A stretch of 53,686 nucleotides of DNA, from IMG/VR virus record IMGVR_UViG_3300036822_000287, positions 1 to 53,686 of that record, one strand, 5' to 3'. Shown here in pieces: positions 31,885 to 40,152 of this stretch. The stretch comes from a virus. Position 1 is the first letter of the stretch. Every line of letters starts with the position of its first letter. A program made the translations under genes and the position numbers. Under the pieces are notes generated by a model that ran no database searches, was not told where the DNA came from, and saw only the letters and a list, made by a program, of their open reading frames with translations.

Positions 31885-33487
31885 CCCGGTAGCCCGTGAA
31901 AACCTGCGCCATGGCCTTGACCAGCGGGCGCGGGAGGCGGCTGTCCGTGAGGGTATGAGCGAGGAGGAAGAGTTGCGCCTTGCCGAACGGGCTGAGCGCA
32001 TGGTTACGGCCCGCACGGATATGGCGTACTTCTGTAAGGAATACTTGCCCCAGGCGTTTCCGCTGCCGTTTGCTGACTACCAGCTGGCGCTGGCCCGTAC
32101 TGTCTCTCAGCGCACGCTGAGCCGTGCCGACGAACGCCTGTTTAAATCCCTGACGCTTCCGGCAGACCACGCTTACATCCTCGGTGAGCAATCGCAGTAC
32201 GAAGGCATACTTGATCTTGAACCGCGTGACCACGGTAAGACAACCCGTAACACCCAGGCGATGCCGCTGTGGCTGGCACTGAACTATCCCGGCTCGTTCA
32301 TTGTCATCTGCGCCGCCAGCTCAAAGTCTGCTGAGGACATGATGAATGCCATCAAAACCAGCCTCGAAGATGACGAGGTGATCATTGATGACTACGGTGA
32401 GCAAAAGGTGCGGGGCAATAAGTGGTCCGCCCGTAAAATTCAGCTGGCGAACGGCAGCGCCATTGCCGCCGTCGGGGCCGGTCAGTCCCTGCGTGGTATC
32501 AAAAACAAATATCAGCGCCCGACCCATATTATCTGTGATGACCTGCTCGACGATGCGGACGTTGAGTCCGTCATCATGCGTAAGAAGATGTACCTCTGGT
32601 TTAAGCGGGTGATCCTGAGCCTCGGCAAAGGTGCTCTCACCATCATCGCCAATACCATCATGCACCCGGAAGACCTGCCCAGCACGCTGCTGAAAGAGAT
32701 AGCCGAAGGCAAGCTGGAAGACTGGCTGGGGCTGCGCTTCGGGGCCATTACCCCGAATGGTGATGCGCTGTGGCCGGAGCGCTGGCCATTATCAGTGCTG
32801 GAGAAAAAGAAGAAACAACTCGGCGACCTCTTTGATACCGAGTGGATGAACCAGCCGGTGGCGGAAAGCGAGAAAGCGTTTCGCGACGAAGATATCAGCT
32901 ACTGGCAACCGCGTGATTTCAGTCTGGCTGACTGCGATATCGTGATGGGTGTGGACCCGGCAACTGGCCAGAAGAAAGGCGACTACTCTGCCATCTCCGT
33001 CACTGCTAAACACCGTGCCACCGGCATTGTCCGGGTGTTGTTCAGCAAGGGCTGGCGAGAATCCGATCTGGCCTTTGCCCGTCGTATCTGTGATGTGTTC
33101 AAGCTCTTTCGCCCGACGAAGGTTTTATTCGAGTCAGTCGCCTTTCAGGCTATCTATAAGCGTGAAGTCATGCGTGAAGCCAGTCGTCAGGGCCTGCGTA
33201 TTCCCATGCAGCCCTTTAAAGGCGGTAATAAAGAAATTCGTATCCGTTCGCTGGCCCCACTGGTTGAAAATGGGATCGTCCAGCTCGCAGAGCGTGGGCA
33301 GGAGATGCTCGTCGAGCAGCTGTTGGCGTTCCCGCGTGGTCACGATGACTGCCCGGATTCTCTGGAGATGTGCGTCAGTGCGCATGAGAGCAGCTTTATT
33401 GGTGGTATGCCGGTCAAAACGCAGAAGGTGTCCAGCGGTGTACGCCGTATGGCTAATTTTGTGCAGCGCTTTGGTCGCAGGAGGTAG
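31862..33487 (+). CDS. Terminase large subunit (Mu gp28-like)
   Basis: A 541-residue ATPase-nuclease starting at GTG. A Walker A-like motif R-D-H-G-K-T-T is at residues 122-128, the Walker B region I-I-C-D-D-L-L-D-D-A near 221-230, and the RNase H-like nuclease begins M-G-V-D-P-A-T-G-Q-K-K-G-D-Y-S-A near 361, with a late acidic residue in H-D-D-C-P-D-S-L-E. It packages DNA into the head by a headful mechanism in Mu relatives. It is intact and of normal length. Confidence 0.92.
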   Translation: MPKSLFSDPVARENLRHGLDQRAREAAVREGMSEEEELRLAERAERMVTARTDMAYFCKEYLPQAFPLPFADYQLALARTVSQRTLSRADERLFKSLTLPADHAYILGEQSQYEGILDLEPRDHGKTTRNTQAMPLWLALNYPGSFIVICAASSKSAEDMMNAIKTSLEDDEVIIDDYGEQKVRGNKWSARKIQLANGSAIAAVGAGQSLRGIKNKYQRPTHIICDDLLDDADVESVIMRKKMYLWFKRVILSLGKGALTIIANTIMHPEDLPSTLLKEIAEGKLEDWLGLRFGAITPNGDALWPERWPLSVLEKKKKQLGDLFDTEWMNQPVAESEKAFRDEDISYWQPRDFSLADCDIVMGVDPATGQKKGDYSAISVTAKHRATGIVRVLFSKGWRESDLAFARRICDVFKLFRPTKVLFESVAFQAIYKREVMREASRQGLRIPMQPFKGGNKEIRIRSLAPLVENGIVQLAERGQEMLVEQLLAFPRGHDDCPDSLEMCVSAHESSFIGGMPVKTQKVSSGVRRMANFVQRFGRRR

Positions 33488-33490
33488 CAT

Positions 33491-34135
33491 ATGCTGCAGG
33501 ATATCAACGAACAAAACTGGGATATCAAAGATATCGCCGCCCGCCTTGAGCGCATGGTGCAGTACGGTGAAGTCGCTGAGATGAGCACCGACGGCACCAA
33601 AGCCCGTGTGCTCTTTCCGGCGCTGGGGGGCAATAGCCTGTGGCTAAAAGTGGGTGTGCGGCGGGCGCTTGGTGCCAGTCAGGCCACGCGGTATCAGCCC
33701 GGCGAGCAGGTCACCTGCCTGATGGTGCCAGTGGGTGATGTGTCACGCGGCACCATCCTTTGCGCAAATCATAACGCCAGTGACCTGCCCTGGACGGACA
33801 GCCCGGATATCGAGGGCATCAAATATGCCGACGGGACTGAGTTCAGTTATGACATGGAGAATGGCAAAGCCACACTGAGCCTGCTCGATGGCAGTGTAGC
33901 AATGGTGGCCACGAAGGAAGGCTGGGTCTTTAAGGGGAAAGTGACGTTCGAAGATGAGGCGCATTTCAACGAGGCGGTAAACTGTGACAAAACGCTGGAT
34001 GCAAAAGACAGCATCAGCAGCCAGGCTGAACTTTCCGACAGTAAGGGCGCGTTGTCACAGGTGCGTGAGCAGTATAACGACCACGACCATGAATATGACG
34101 ACGGCACGACGGGCAAACCAAATCAAAAAATGTGA
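33491..34135 (+). CDS. Baseplate spike protein V
   Basis: A 214-residue protein. The N-terminal OB domain is visible in G-E-V-A-E-M-S-T-D-G-T-K-A-R-V and P-G-E-Q-V-T-C-L-M-V-P-V-G-D-V. It is followed by a beta-helix with D-G-T, D-G-S and E-D-E-A-H-F turns and the tip Y-N-D-H-D-H-E-Y-D-D, an HxH site for metal at the spike point. This is the P2 V family. It follows terminase by 3 bp, an order unlike Mu or P2, where V is with W and J far from terminase. Confidence 0.85.
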   Translation: MLQDINEQNWDIKDIAARLERMVQYGEVAEMSTDGTKARVLFPALGGNSLWLKVGVRRALGASQATRYQPGEQVTCLMVPVGDVSRGTILCANHNASDLPWTDSPDIEGIKYADGTEFSYDMENGKATLSLLDGSVAMVATKEGWVFKGKVTFEDEAHFNEAVNCDKTLDAKDSISSQAELSDSKGALSQVREQYNDHDHEYDDGTTGKPNQKM

Positions 34136-34210
34136 ACGCCTCAGACGCGCTGTAAGCGATTTTTATACCTGACTGGCGTAATGTCATAGGTGGCAGTGGT
34201 TAAATTAAAA

Positions 34211-34236
34211 TTTAAAGCGTTTAAAAGGGTCTTTAA
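34211..34236 (+). repeat. TTTAA leader repeat, site 1
   Basis: TTTAA occurs at 34211, 34220 and 34232 in the 112-bp gap between V and W, ending 11 bp before the W start. Related arrays lie before three other genes of this prophage. The nearby GGGG could serve as ribosome site. Confidence 0.55.
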
Positions 34237-34247
34237 AGGGGTTACAC

Positions 34248-34631
34248 ATGAGCTTTGGTATCAGTCTTTCACATGACGGGCGTAACGCAACTTTGCAGGA
34301 TGATATCGACCAGGCAATTTCGATCATCCTCTTTACGATGCCGGGTGAGCGTATCTATGACCCGGAATACGGGTGTGAACTGCGAAATGCACTGGATAAA
34401 CCGCCGTATGTACTGCAGCAGGCCAGCGTGTCCGTGGTGGAAGCCATCAACAAATACGAGCGTCGGGTCGAGGTACTCAGCGTCAGCATCGATACGCCCA
34501 GTACAGCGGCCCTTGCCCAGGGGATATTGCGCGTGAGCCTCATCTACAAAATCTCAGTGACCGGCCTGATTGTCTCACGGGCCTATCAGAGCGACGGTAG
34601 CATCCTGCGCCTGACACTTTCCTCCCGGTAG
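34248..34631 (+). CDS. Baseplate wedge protein W (gp25-like)
   Basis: A 127-residue protein: L-Q-D-D-I-D-Q-A-I-S-I-I-L-F-T-M-P-G-E-R, then D-P-E-Y-G-C-E-L-R-N-A-L-D, then R-V-E-V-L-S-V-S-I. This is the gp25/W family. Its J partner is on the other strand at 27113. It ends just before the second palindrome. Confidence 0.85.
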   Translation: MSFGISLSHDGRNATLQDDIDQAISIILFTMPGERIYDPEYGCELRNALDKPPYVLQQASVSVVEAINKYERRVEVLSVSIDTPSTAALAQGILRVSLIYKISVTGLIVSRAYQSDGSILRLTLSSR

Positions 34632-34638
34632 CCCTGTT

Positions 34639-34678
34639 TGGCAGTACTGCCACCTGCATTTTTTAGCTGGTCAATAAT
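34639..34678 (+). promoter_or_regulatory. Late promoter of the sheath operon with 14-bp palindrome
   Basis: TGGCAGTACTGCCA spans 34639-34652. AATAAT lies at 34673-34678, exactly 20 nt to the right, and the sheath ATG is at 34710, about 25 nt after the predicted start. To the left, the same distance gives AGTGTC on the minus strand, not a -10 box, and no leftward gene exists here. So this copy appears to be one-directional. Confidence 0.75.
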
Positions 34679-34709
34679 AGCCCTGTAAATTCATTACGGG
34701 GTTCAGACT

Positions 34710-36557
34710 ATGATCGTGACTTCCGGCCAGCGCACGCAAGGCAAGGCCAAACTCAAGACAAAGCAAAAACCCATCACGCAGTACATGCGCCTATCCAGTT
34801 CGTCCGGCACATTCCTGCACGGTGTGGAGACGGTCGAAGTCACGACCGGCGCATCAACCATCAGTGAGGTGGCGAGTTGTGTTATCGGTATCGTCGGTAC
34901 GGCAGAAATTGCCCCTGCCGGTGAGCTGGTTGTGGTGCGTAACGCTGATGATGTGGCAAGTAAGCTCGGCGCAGGTACCATCGCCACCGCCTTAAACCGC
35001 ATCTATAAAAACTACCTCGCCAGCAATACCGCCATTTGTCTGCCATTGGGTAAGGACAGTGACTTCAGTGGGAATGCCGTTCCGGCTCCGTCCGGGGTCA
35101 GCGGCACCACGGCGGATGTGATGCTCTACAGCGACAGCGCAATCACATCCCCGCAGTGGCTTATCAACAACCCGAACGACCTGCCGGTGACGTTTGCCGC
35201 TGACGATGAGACGGTCTTTACCGTGGACAGCGACGGCAATCTCACGCCGGTTGCCACAGGCAGCGGCACGCTGACCATCACCGTCGATGGCGGTGATAGC
35301 TATACCTCAGACGTGCTGACCGTGAATGTCACTGTTGCAGATGATGCTGATATTCCGGCTGACCTGATGCCTTCCGGGGCGTACTTCAGCGCCGGGGCAA
35401 CATCCATGCTGGTTGCACAGCCGGGTTCCCCGGTCGTACTGACGAACCCGGACGATCAGACCGTTGCCTGGTCCGTGGATGATGCAAGCATTGCCACCGT
35501 GGATACGCTCACCGGCGAAATCACCCCGCTAGGGGCCGGGTCAACCACGCTAACGGCAAGCCTTGCGGCAACCGATACAGTGATGGCGGTGGACGTGACC
35601 TGCACCCTGACCGTGGCGGCATCGCCAGCCAATCCGCTACTGGCGGCATTTATCTCTGGTCTTTCCACATTCCGCAAAGCGCGTCAGCTGTTTGGGGCAA
35701 GCCCTAAAATCATGCTGGCTCCGGGCATCATGAGTCTGGAAGGGGCGCAGGGACCGGCGAACTCACTCGGCAATCAAATCCGCGCAGTCTGGTTTGGAGA
35801 CCTGCCACAAGGCATTGAAAGTGTGGAAGAGGCCTATGCGTGGAAGAACAGCAACTGCGTCTATTCCCGTATCTTTGTGGACTGGCCGCGCGTGGCGGTG
35901 ATTACCGAAGACGGCTCCACTGCTTACGACGAGGTCGCCCCGTCGATGATTGGCCTGTGCTGTCAGCTGGATAAAAACCTGACCGGCCTTGGGTATGAGA
36001 CCGGCTACTGGTTCAGCCCGTCCAATATCGTGCTCCCGGATGTGGTGGGCGTGGAAAAGGTGCTGGACTATCTGCCGAATGACCCGGACAGCGAGGTTAA
36101 TTATCTCAACAGTCAGGGGATTGCGACGGTCATCAACCAACTGGGCGGCTGGCGTGCTTTCGGTAACCGTTCGACGGTCTTTCCCGGCACCAATGATCCG
36201 ACCAGCATGATTATGTGGCGGCGCGTGTGCGACATCATCGAAGACTCCGTCGAGTACTACACCCTGCAGTACCTCGACCGTCCGATGTTCACTCGTCCGA
36301 CCGATATCTCATCGAGCCTTATCGGGATTATCCAGGATGCGGTCAACACGTTCCTGCGCAGCAAAATCGGCACCGCGCTGGTGTACGGCGAGTGTTTCAT
36401 CTACAGCGATGAAAACACCGCTGAGACGCTGCAGGCCGGGACCATCAAGTACCACTATAAAATCACGCCGCCAATCCCTGCCGAGCACATTTCCTATACC
36501 AGTGAAGTGTATATCGCCGGTCTGGAAGACGCGTTTCGTAAGTTAACCGGGAGCTAA
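34710..36557 (+). CDS. Tail sheath protein with two inserted Ig-like domains
   Basis: A 615-residue protein. The N-terminal part (H-G-V-E-T-V-E-V-T-T-G, then V-A-S-C-V-I-G-I-V-G-T-A, then L-G-A-G-T-I-A-T-A-L) and the C-terminal part (A-P-G-I-M-S-L-E-G-A, S-R-I-F-V-D-W-P-R-V, Q-G-I-A-T-V-I-N-Q, M-F-T-R-P-T-D) are P2 FI-like sheath. Between about residues 130 and 310 lie two BIG2-type Ig-like units: one with E-T-V-F-T-V-D-S-D-G-N-L-T-P-V-A-T-G, one with A-S-I-A-T-V-D-T-L-T-G-E-I-T-P-L-G-A-G. Such domains on phage surfaces often bind glycans weakly. Removing them leaves a sheath of about normal P2 length. Confidence 0.9.
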   Translation: MIVTSGQRTQGKAKLKTKQKPITQYMRLSSSSGTFLHGVETVEVTTGASTISEVASCVIGIVGTAEIAPAGELVVVRNADDVASKLGAGTIATALNRIYKNYLASNTAICLPLGKDSDFSGNAVPAPSGVSGTTADVMLYSDSAITSPQWLINNPNDLPVTFAADDETVFTVDSDGNLTPVATGSGTLTITVDGGDSYTSDVLTVNVTVADDADIPADLMPSGAYFSAGATSMLVAQPGSPVVLTNPDDQTVAWSVDDASIATVDTLTGEITPLGAGSTTLTASLAATDTVMAVDVTCTLTVAASPANPLLAAFISGLSTFRKARQLFGASPKIMLAPGIMSLEGAQGPANSLGNQIRAVWFGDLPQGIESVEEAYAWKNSNCVYSRIFVDWPRVAVITEDGSTAYDEVAPSMIGLCCQLDKNLTGLGYETGYWFSPSNIVLPDVVGVEKVLDYLPNDPDSEVNYLNSQGIATVINQLGGWRAFGNRSTVFPGTNDPTSMIMWRRVCDIIEDSVEYYTLQYLDRPMFTRPTDISSSLIGIIQDAVNTFLRSKIGTALVYGECFIYSDENTAETLQAGTIKYHYKITPPIPAEHISYTSEVYIAGLEDAFRKLTGS

Positions 36558-36559
36558 CC

Positions 36560-37069
36560 ATGGCAGAGAAGAACGTCGTCTGGCGTAACCAGACGGTGAT
36601 GCTCAACGACAACATCTACGTGGGGCGCATCAGTAAAGCGGGCATGACGCTTGAGCGTAAAACCACCACGCTCTCATCGCTGGGCGGCATCGGCGACGTC
36701 GCTGTGCCGACGGGCAAGCTGAATGCGTCCACTGCCACACTGGAGTTCAGCAACTTATCGACCTCCGATACGGCGCAGTTGGTCGGCAATGACGGCTGGA
36801 CCCGTCTGCGCCTGACCGGAGAGTGCCGCGTCACCGACAGCGCCACCGGTACGCGGGTTATCAGCCGGGCTACCACGCTGATTAACGGCTGGATAACCAA
36901 TCCACCGGTGAACATGTTCAACAACGATGAGCCGTATACCGCCAACATGAGTGTGCTGTACATGTGCGTGACCGACGAGTCCGGGAAAATCCTCGAAGTG
37001 GACTGGGATAACGGCACCATCTTCCCGGATGACAACGCGCAATCCGAAGGCTACACCATCACCGTTTAA
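36560..37069 (+). CDS. Tail tube protein (FII-like)
   Basis: A 169-residue protein: V-W-R-N-Q-T-V-M-L-N-D-N, then G-M-T-L-E-R-K-T-T-T-L-S-S-L-G-G, then T-L-I-N-G-W-I-T-N-P-P. This is the P2 FII-type major tail tube family. It follows the sheath with a 2-bp gap. Confidence 0.85.
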   Translation: MAEKNVVWRNQTVMLNDNIYVGRISKAGMTLERKTTTLSSLGGIGDVAVPTGKLNASTATLEFSNLSTSDTAQLVGNDGWTRLRLTGECRVTDSATGTRVISRATTLINGWITNPPVNMFNNDEPYTANMSVLYMCVTDESGKILEVDWDNGTIFPDDNAQSEGYTITV

Positions 37070-37078
37070 GGAGGCTGT

Positions 37079-38014
37079 ATGGCACGTCGCCGCACGCTCA
37101 GCCTGATTACCGCAGGCGTTCAGAAAAACGGTAAGCCGGTGGACCTCGATATCCTCCGGCAGGTGGTGAAAAACCACAGCGAACAGTCCCGTGCGCCCAT
37201 CAGTCTGGGGCACCCGGACAAGGGCGCTGACAAAGTCGCTGCGCTGGGCCGCATCAGCTACCCCCGTGTGGAAGGGAATGAACTGGTGGTCGAGCTGGTA
37301 TATACGCCTGAGCTGGAGCAGCTCGAAGACGAAGGCAAGTTCGAAGGCTTCAGCGCCGGTATCTATCCCCGCCCGGATGACGGGGAGTACTACCTGCATC
37401 ATGTTGCTGCACTGGGGCAATTGCCTCCGGCAGCCGATATCAAAACCCGCGATGTGGTGAATCTCTCAGTGGATGCTCCTGAAGAGATGATCACCCTGTC
37501 AGCAAACATCAAAACGGAGCTGTATATGTCCATGACCAAAGAAGATAAAGACGCGCTGCTTGGCGAGTTCGGCACGCTGATGGATACCAAACTGAAAGAG
37601 TTTCAGGCCACTACTGGTGATGACAAGTCAGGCACCAAAGCGCCAAAAACAGGCGATGACAAAACCAACGACCCGAAGCTGACGGAAATGGAGACCCAAC
37701 TGGCTTCCATGCAGGAAAGTACCAAGGCGGACCGCATCGGCACCATCACCGAGCTTGCGGATGCAAAGGGGCTTACCGATGCAGAGAAAACGCCACTCAT
37801 CGCCATGCTGAAATCCCGTAGTGCAATTGAACTGTGCGACAACAGCGAAGGCGGCATCTTCGCCACCACCAAAGCCATGCTGGGTGCCCGCGAGGACAAG
37901 GCAGAAAGCAAAGGTAAAAATCCGCTGCTTGACCCGTTGGAGTTTTCCGACGCCAAAGGCAACAAGGTGACCGTGGAAGATGTGTCCACACTTGCCGTGA
38001 AAACTGGTTTTTAA
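37079..38014 (+). CDS. Head maturation protease with scaffold
   Basis: A 311-residue protein. Residues 1-about 140 resemble the Mu I-type protease: T-L-S-L-I-T-A-G-V-Q at the start, then S-L-G-H-P-D-K (His near 44, possible catalytic), then A-A-L-G-R-I-S-Y, and S-A-G-I-Y near 98 (possible catalytic Ser). The C-terminal half is charged and helical with a Lys/Asp-rich linker, as in scaffolds. An in-frame ATG at 37526 may start the scaffold alone. An AAGGAGG ribosome site precedes the start. It stands before the decoration and capsid genes as expected. Confidence 0.75.
   Translation: MARRRTLSLITAGVQKNGKPVDLDILRQVVKNHSEQSRAPISLGHPDKGADKVAALGRISYPRVEGNELVVELVYTPELEQLEDEGKFEGFSAGIYPRPDDGEYYLHHVAALGQLPPAADIKTRDVVNLSVDAPEEMITLSANIKTELYMSMTKEDKDALLGEFGTLMDTKLKEFQATTGDDKSGTKAPKTGDDKTNDPKLTEMETQLASMQESTKADRIGTITELADAKGLTDAEKTPLIAMLKSRSAIELCDNSEGGIFATTKAMLGAREDKAESKGKNPLLDPLEFSDAKGNKVTVEDVSTLAVKTGF
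37526..38014 (+). CDS. Nested scaffold protein (in-frame internal start)
   Basis: The ATG at 37526 is in frame with the protease and has GGAG 6 nt before it (GGAGCTGTAT). The product would have 162 residues, be charged and coiled (T-K-E-D-K-D-A-L-L-G-E-F-G, then T-E-M-E-T-Q-L-A-S-M-Q) and equal the scaffold part. Nested protease/scaffold genes are known in Mu (I/Z) and lambda (C/Nu3). That it is used here is inference. Confidence 0.55.
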   Translation: MSMTKEDKDALLGEFGTLMDTKLKEFQATTGDDKSGTKAPKTGDDKTNDPKLTEMETQLASMQESTKADRIGTITELADAKGLTDAEKTPLIAMLKSRSAIELCDNSEGGIFATTKAMLGAREDKAESKGKNPLLDPLEFSDAKGNKVTVEDVSTLAVKTGF

Positions 38015-38030
38015 GTGCGGATTAACCCTC

Positions 38031-38057
38031 TTTAATCCCTGTTTAAACATGCTTTAA
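38031..38057 (+). repeat. TTTAA leader repeat, site 2
   Basis: TTTAA occurs at 38031, 38042 and 38053, exactly 11 bp apart, in the gap before the decoration gene. The last copy is followed by GGAA, the likely ribosome site, 12 bp before the ATG. Confidence 0.6.
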
Positions 38058-38068
38058 GGAACCAAATT

Positions 38069-38614
38069 ATGTCTCTTTTTTCGAACAAGATTAAGGATAT
38101 CAACGGTAGCGGCGTCATTGCCAGTGGCCACCCTCCGGTGATCCACAACTGGCCGTTGCCTGACGGGGTGACCGTGACTGCAGGCCAGGTGCTGATGAAA
38201 CCGTTTGGCGGTGACCTGGCAGTTTGGGATGGCACCAGCGACAGCGTCAGTGCCTCGGCCCTCACCGCTACCAGTACCGCAACCAGTACCGCCACCAGTA
38301 CGGCTGTGAACACCGTTACCCAGGACGATACGACCAAGGATGTGTCGGCGGTGGACAGTGATATCGACACCGAAGTAACAACGACGGTTGATACCGTTAT
38401 CAGTGGTGATACCGGCGGAGGCGGCGGTGCGGTCTTTGCGATTGCGGTTAATGACCCGCTTGAGGGCGATACCGGCGTGATCGTGCTGATTCATGGCTGC
38501 TATGTATACAGCCGCGTCACTGTAGCTGATGCACCACTGACCGTCGCACAGTGCGATCAACTGATGGTTGCAGGTCTGTTTGCTGAAAACGCCTGGGCAC
38601 GTCAGGAAGCATAA
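38069..38614 (+). CDS. Head decoration protein-like
   Basis: A 181-residue protein located just before an E-like capsid gene, where lambda-type phages carry D. The N-terminal part (V-I-A-S-G-H-P-P-V-I, then V-T-V-T-A-G-Q-V-L-M-K) and the C-terminal V-Y-S-R-V-T-V-A-D fit a decoration protein. In between lies a low-complexity linker of about 50 residues made of T-A-T-S repeats (coded by near-identical 12-bp units at about 38267-38306), then Asp/Thr-rich and a G-G-G-G-G tract. The linker is unusual for the family and would make a surface-exposed flexible loop. Confidence 0.65.
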   Translation: MSLFSNKIKDINGSGVIASGHPPVIHNWPLPDGVTVTAGQVLMKPFGGDLAVWDGTSDSVSASALTATSTATSTATSTAVNTVTQDDTTKDVSAVDSDIDTEVTTTVDTVISGDTGGGGGAVFAIAVNDPLEGDTGVIVLIHGCYVYSRVTVADAPLTVAQCDQLMVAGLFAENAWARQEA

Positions 38615-38648
38615 CCGCCACATTCTCACTTTATAAGAGATTAAGAAC

Positions 38649-39824
38649 ATGGAACTTATTGATTTACTACGCAAGTGCTTTGGAATGCAGGCTGTCGCGA
38701 TGCTGCTCGGCAGTCGTCAGAACTTGCCCGCACCTATCCGTAAGCAGTTTTTTGCCGACGGTGGCCAGTGGCCGCTGGCGAGCATCAGCATGGCAGAACT
38801 ACGCGGCCTGATTACCAACGTCCCGGTTGTACGTCGCGGGACTACTGCCTGGGCATTAGATCGCGGTAAAGACAGTCTGATGAGCATCGAACCGCAGGGG
38901 ATTGACTTGTCAGACGTCATCACGGCTGCGGCGATGAACAACCTGAAAGGGCTGGGCGTCAGCGGCGTGCAGGCATACGCCAATCAGATCATGAACCGCA
39001 TGATGAACACCGCTCAGGTCACCACTGAAGCAATGTGTGCCCAGGCGCTGACCGGGGTCATTGCCTACCCGATGAAAGCCGAAGGTGGCGTACTTGACGT
39101 CTATGGCGTGGACTATGGCACCCCGACCGCGCTACCTGATGCAGACCTGAGTGTCGCCAGCACCAGCATCATGGATGTGTACACGCTGCTCGATAACCTG
39201 CATACCGCGTTGCAGATGCAGGGTTACGGCGCAAGCATGAGTATTGCTGCCGGTAGTCAGGCATTCTCGGTCATCCTGAAACTGGCTGATAACTCAAAGT
39301 CCAACATCCTGCAGGTGAATGTCTCCGTGCCGGGTGAAGTCAATATCGGGGGGTATACCGTCAAACTGCAGTCAGGGATGCACCGCGACTTTGACGGTAC
39401 CATGGTGCCTAACATCCCGCCGAACGCTCTGGTGGCGGTCGATACGTCAGCGGGCCATTGCGTCAAATATCTGGCGCTGGATGATATTGAGAATGGCCTG
39501 CAGCCGATGCCGTTTGCTACCTCAACCGAAGTGAAGATCAACCCGTCAGTGATGGAAATCGTCGGACGCAGTAAGCCGCTTCCGATTGTGGCTGTGGGCG
39601 CGATTGTGTGGGCGAAAGTGCTGCCAGATACCGTTGTCGCCAAAGTTAAAGGTAAACCCACGCTGGTTCGCGCTGAAAAACAAACACCGATGAAGACGGT
39701 CATTCAGTCCCGTCACGATAAGGTGATGAGCGAAGCCAAAAACGCGACGGAAGACATGGAACAGTTCAATGTCAGTTTCGACTCGTCAAAAATCAACGCC
39801 GAACCAGACGGGGACGATAAGTAA
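38649..39824 (+). CDS. Major capsid protein (lambda E-like)
   Basis: A 391-residue protein with V-P-V-V-R-R-G-T-T-A-W-A-L near residue 58, then A-A-A-M-N-N-L-K-G-L, Q-I-M-N-R-M-M-N-T-A, and A-G-H-C-V-K-Y-L-A-L-D-D near 273. It fits the major capsid protein E family rather than the Mu T family. The neighbouring protease and decoration genes agree. The start is ATG with AAGAGATTAAGAAC upstream. Confidence 0.85.
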   Translation: MELIDLLRKCFGMQAVAMLLGSRQNLPAPIRKQFFADGGQWPLASISMAELRGLITNVPVVRRGTTAWALDRGKDSLMSIEPQGIDLSDVITAAAMNNLKGLGVSGVQAYANQIMNRMMNTAQVTTEAMCAQALTGVIAYPMKAEGGVLDVYGVDYGTPTALPDADLSVASTSIMDVYTLLDNLHTALQMQGYGASMSIAAGSQAFSVILKLADNSKSNILQVNVSVPGEVNIGGYTVKLQSGMHRDFDGTMVPNIPPNALVAVDTSAGHCVKYLALDDIENGLQPMPFATSTEVKINPSVMEIVGRSKPLPIVAVGAIVWAKVLPDTVVAKVKGKPTLVRAEKQTPMKTVIQSRHDKVMSEAKNATEDMEQFNVSFDSSKINAEPDGDDK

Positions 39825-39828
39825 GCCT

Positions 39829-40149
39829 ATGAATCTGATTGACCTGAAAGCGATGGTTAATCCGAAGGATATCAAGGCCGCAATGGATGCGGCTGAGTAT
39901 TCCTTCCGGGTTGAGGATGATAACCAGCAACACGCTGTTGAGGCTGCTGCCTGTTGGGGCTATGCCTGCCTGCAGGCGCACCGTATCGTGGCCGACCTCA
40001 CAGGGGATACGATGGCCGTGATACGTGTGGCGCTGATTAAGCGCACCGTGTATGAGCTGGGCCTGAGCTGTGGTGAGTTTTTTGAGACGTACGGGCATCA
40101 GAAAGACGATGCTGATGTGCTGATGGATGCTGTCCTGAACGGAGTGTGA
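39829..40149 (+). CDS. Connector-like protein, paralogue 1
   Basis: A 106-residue protein beginning M-N-L-I-D-L-K-A-M-V-N-P-K-D. It contains A-V-E-A-A-A-C-W-G-Y-A, then V-A-L-I-K-R-T-V-Y-E-L-G-L, then D-D-A-D-V-L-M-D-A-V-L-N-G. It aligns along its whole length with the next gene. Its position after the capsid suggests a head-tail connector, like other small helical proteins there. I do not recognise a named family. The start at 39829 is 5 bp after the capsid stop. Confidence 0.65.
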   Translation: MNLIDLKAMVNPKDIKAAMDAAEYSFRVEDDNQQHAVEAAACWGYACLQAHRIVADLTGDTMAVIRVALIKRTVYELGLSCGEFFETYGHQKDDADVLMDAVLNGV

Positions 40150-40152
40150 CCG

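Noticed and set aside
36755-37420. 221-codon minus-strand frame
   Set aside because: It is opposite the tube and protease genes and reads as a shadow.
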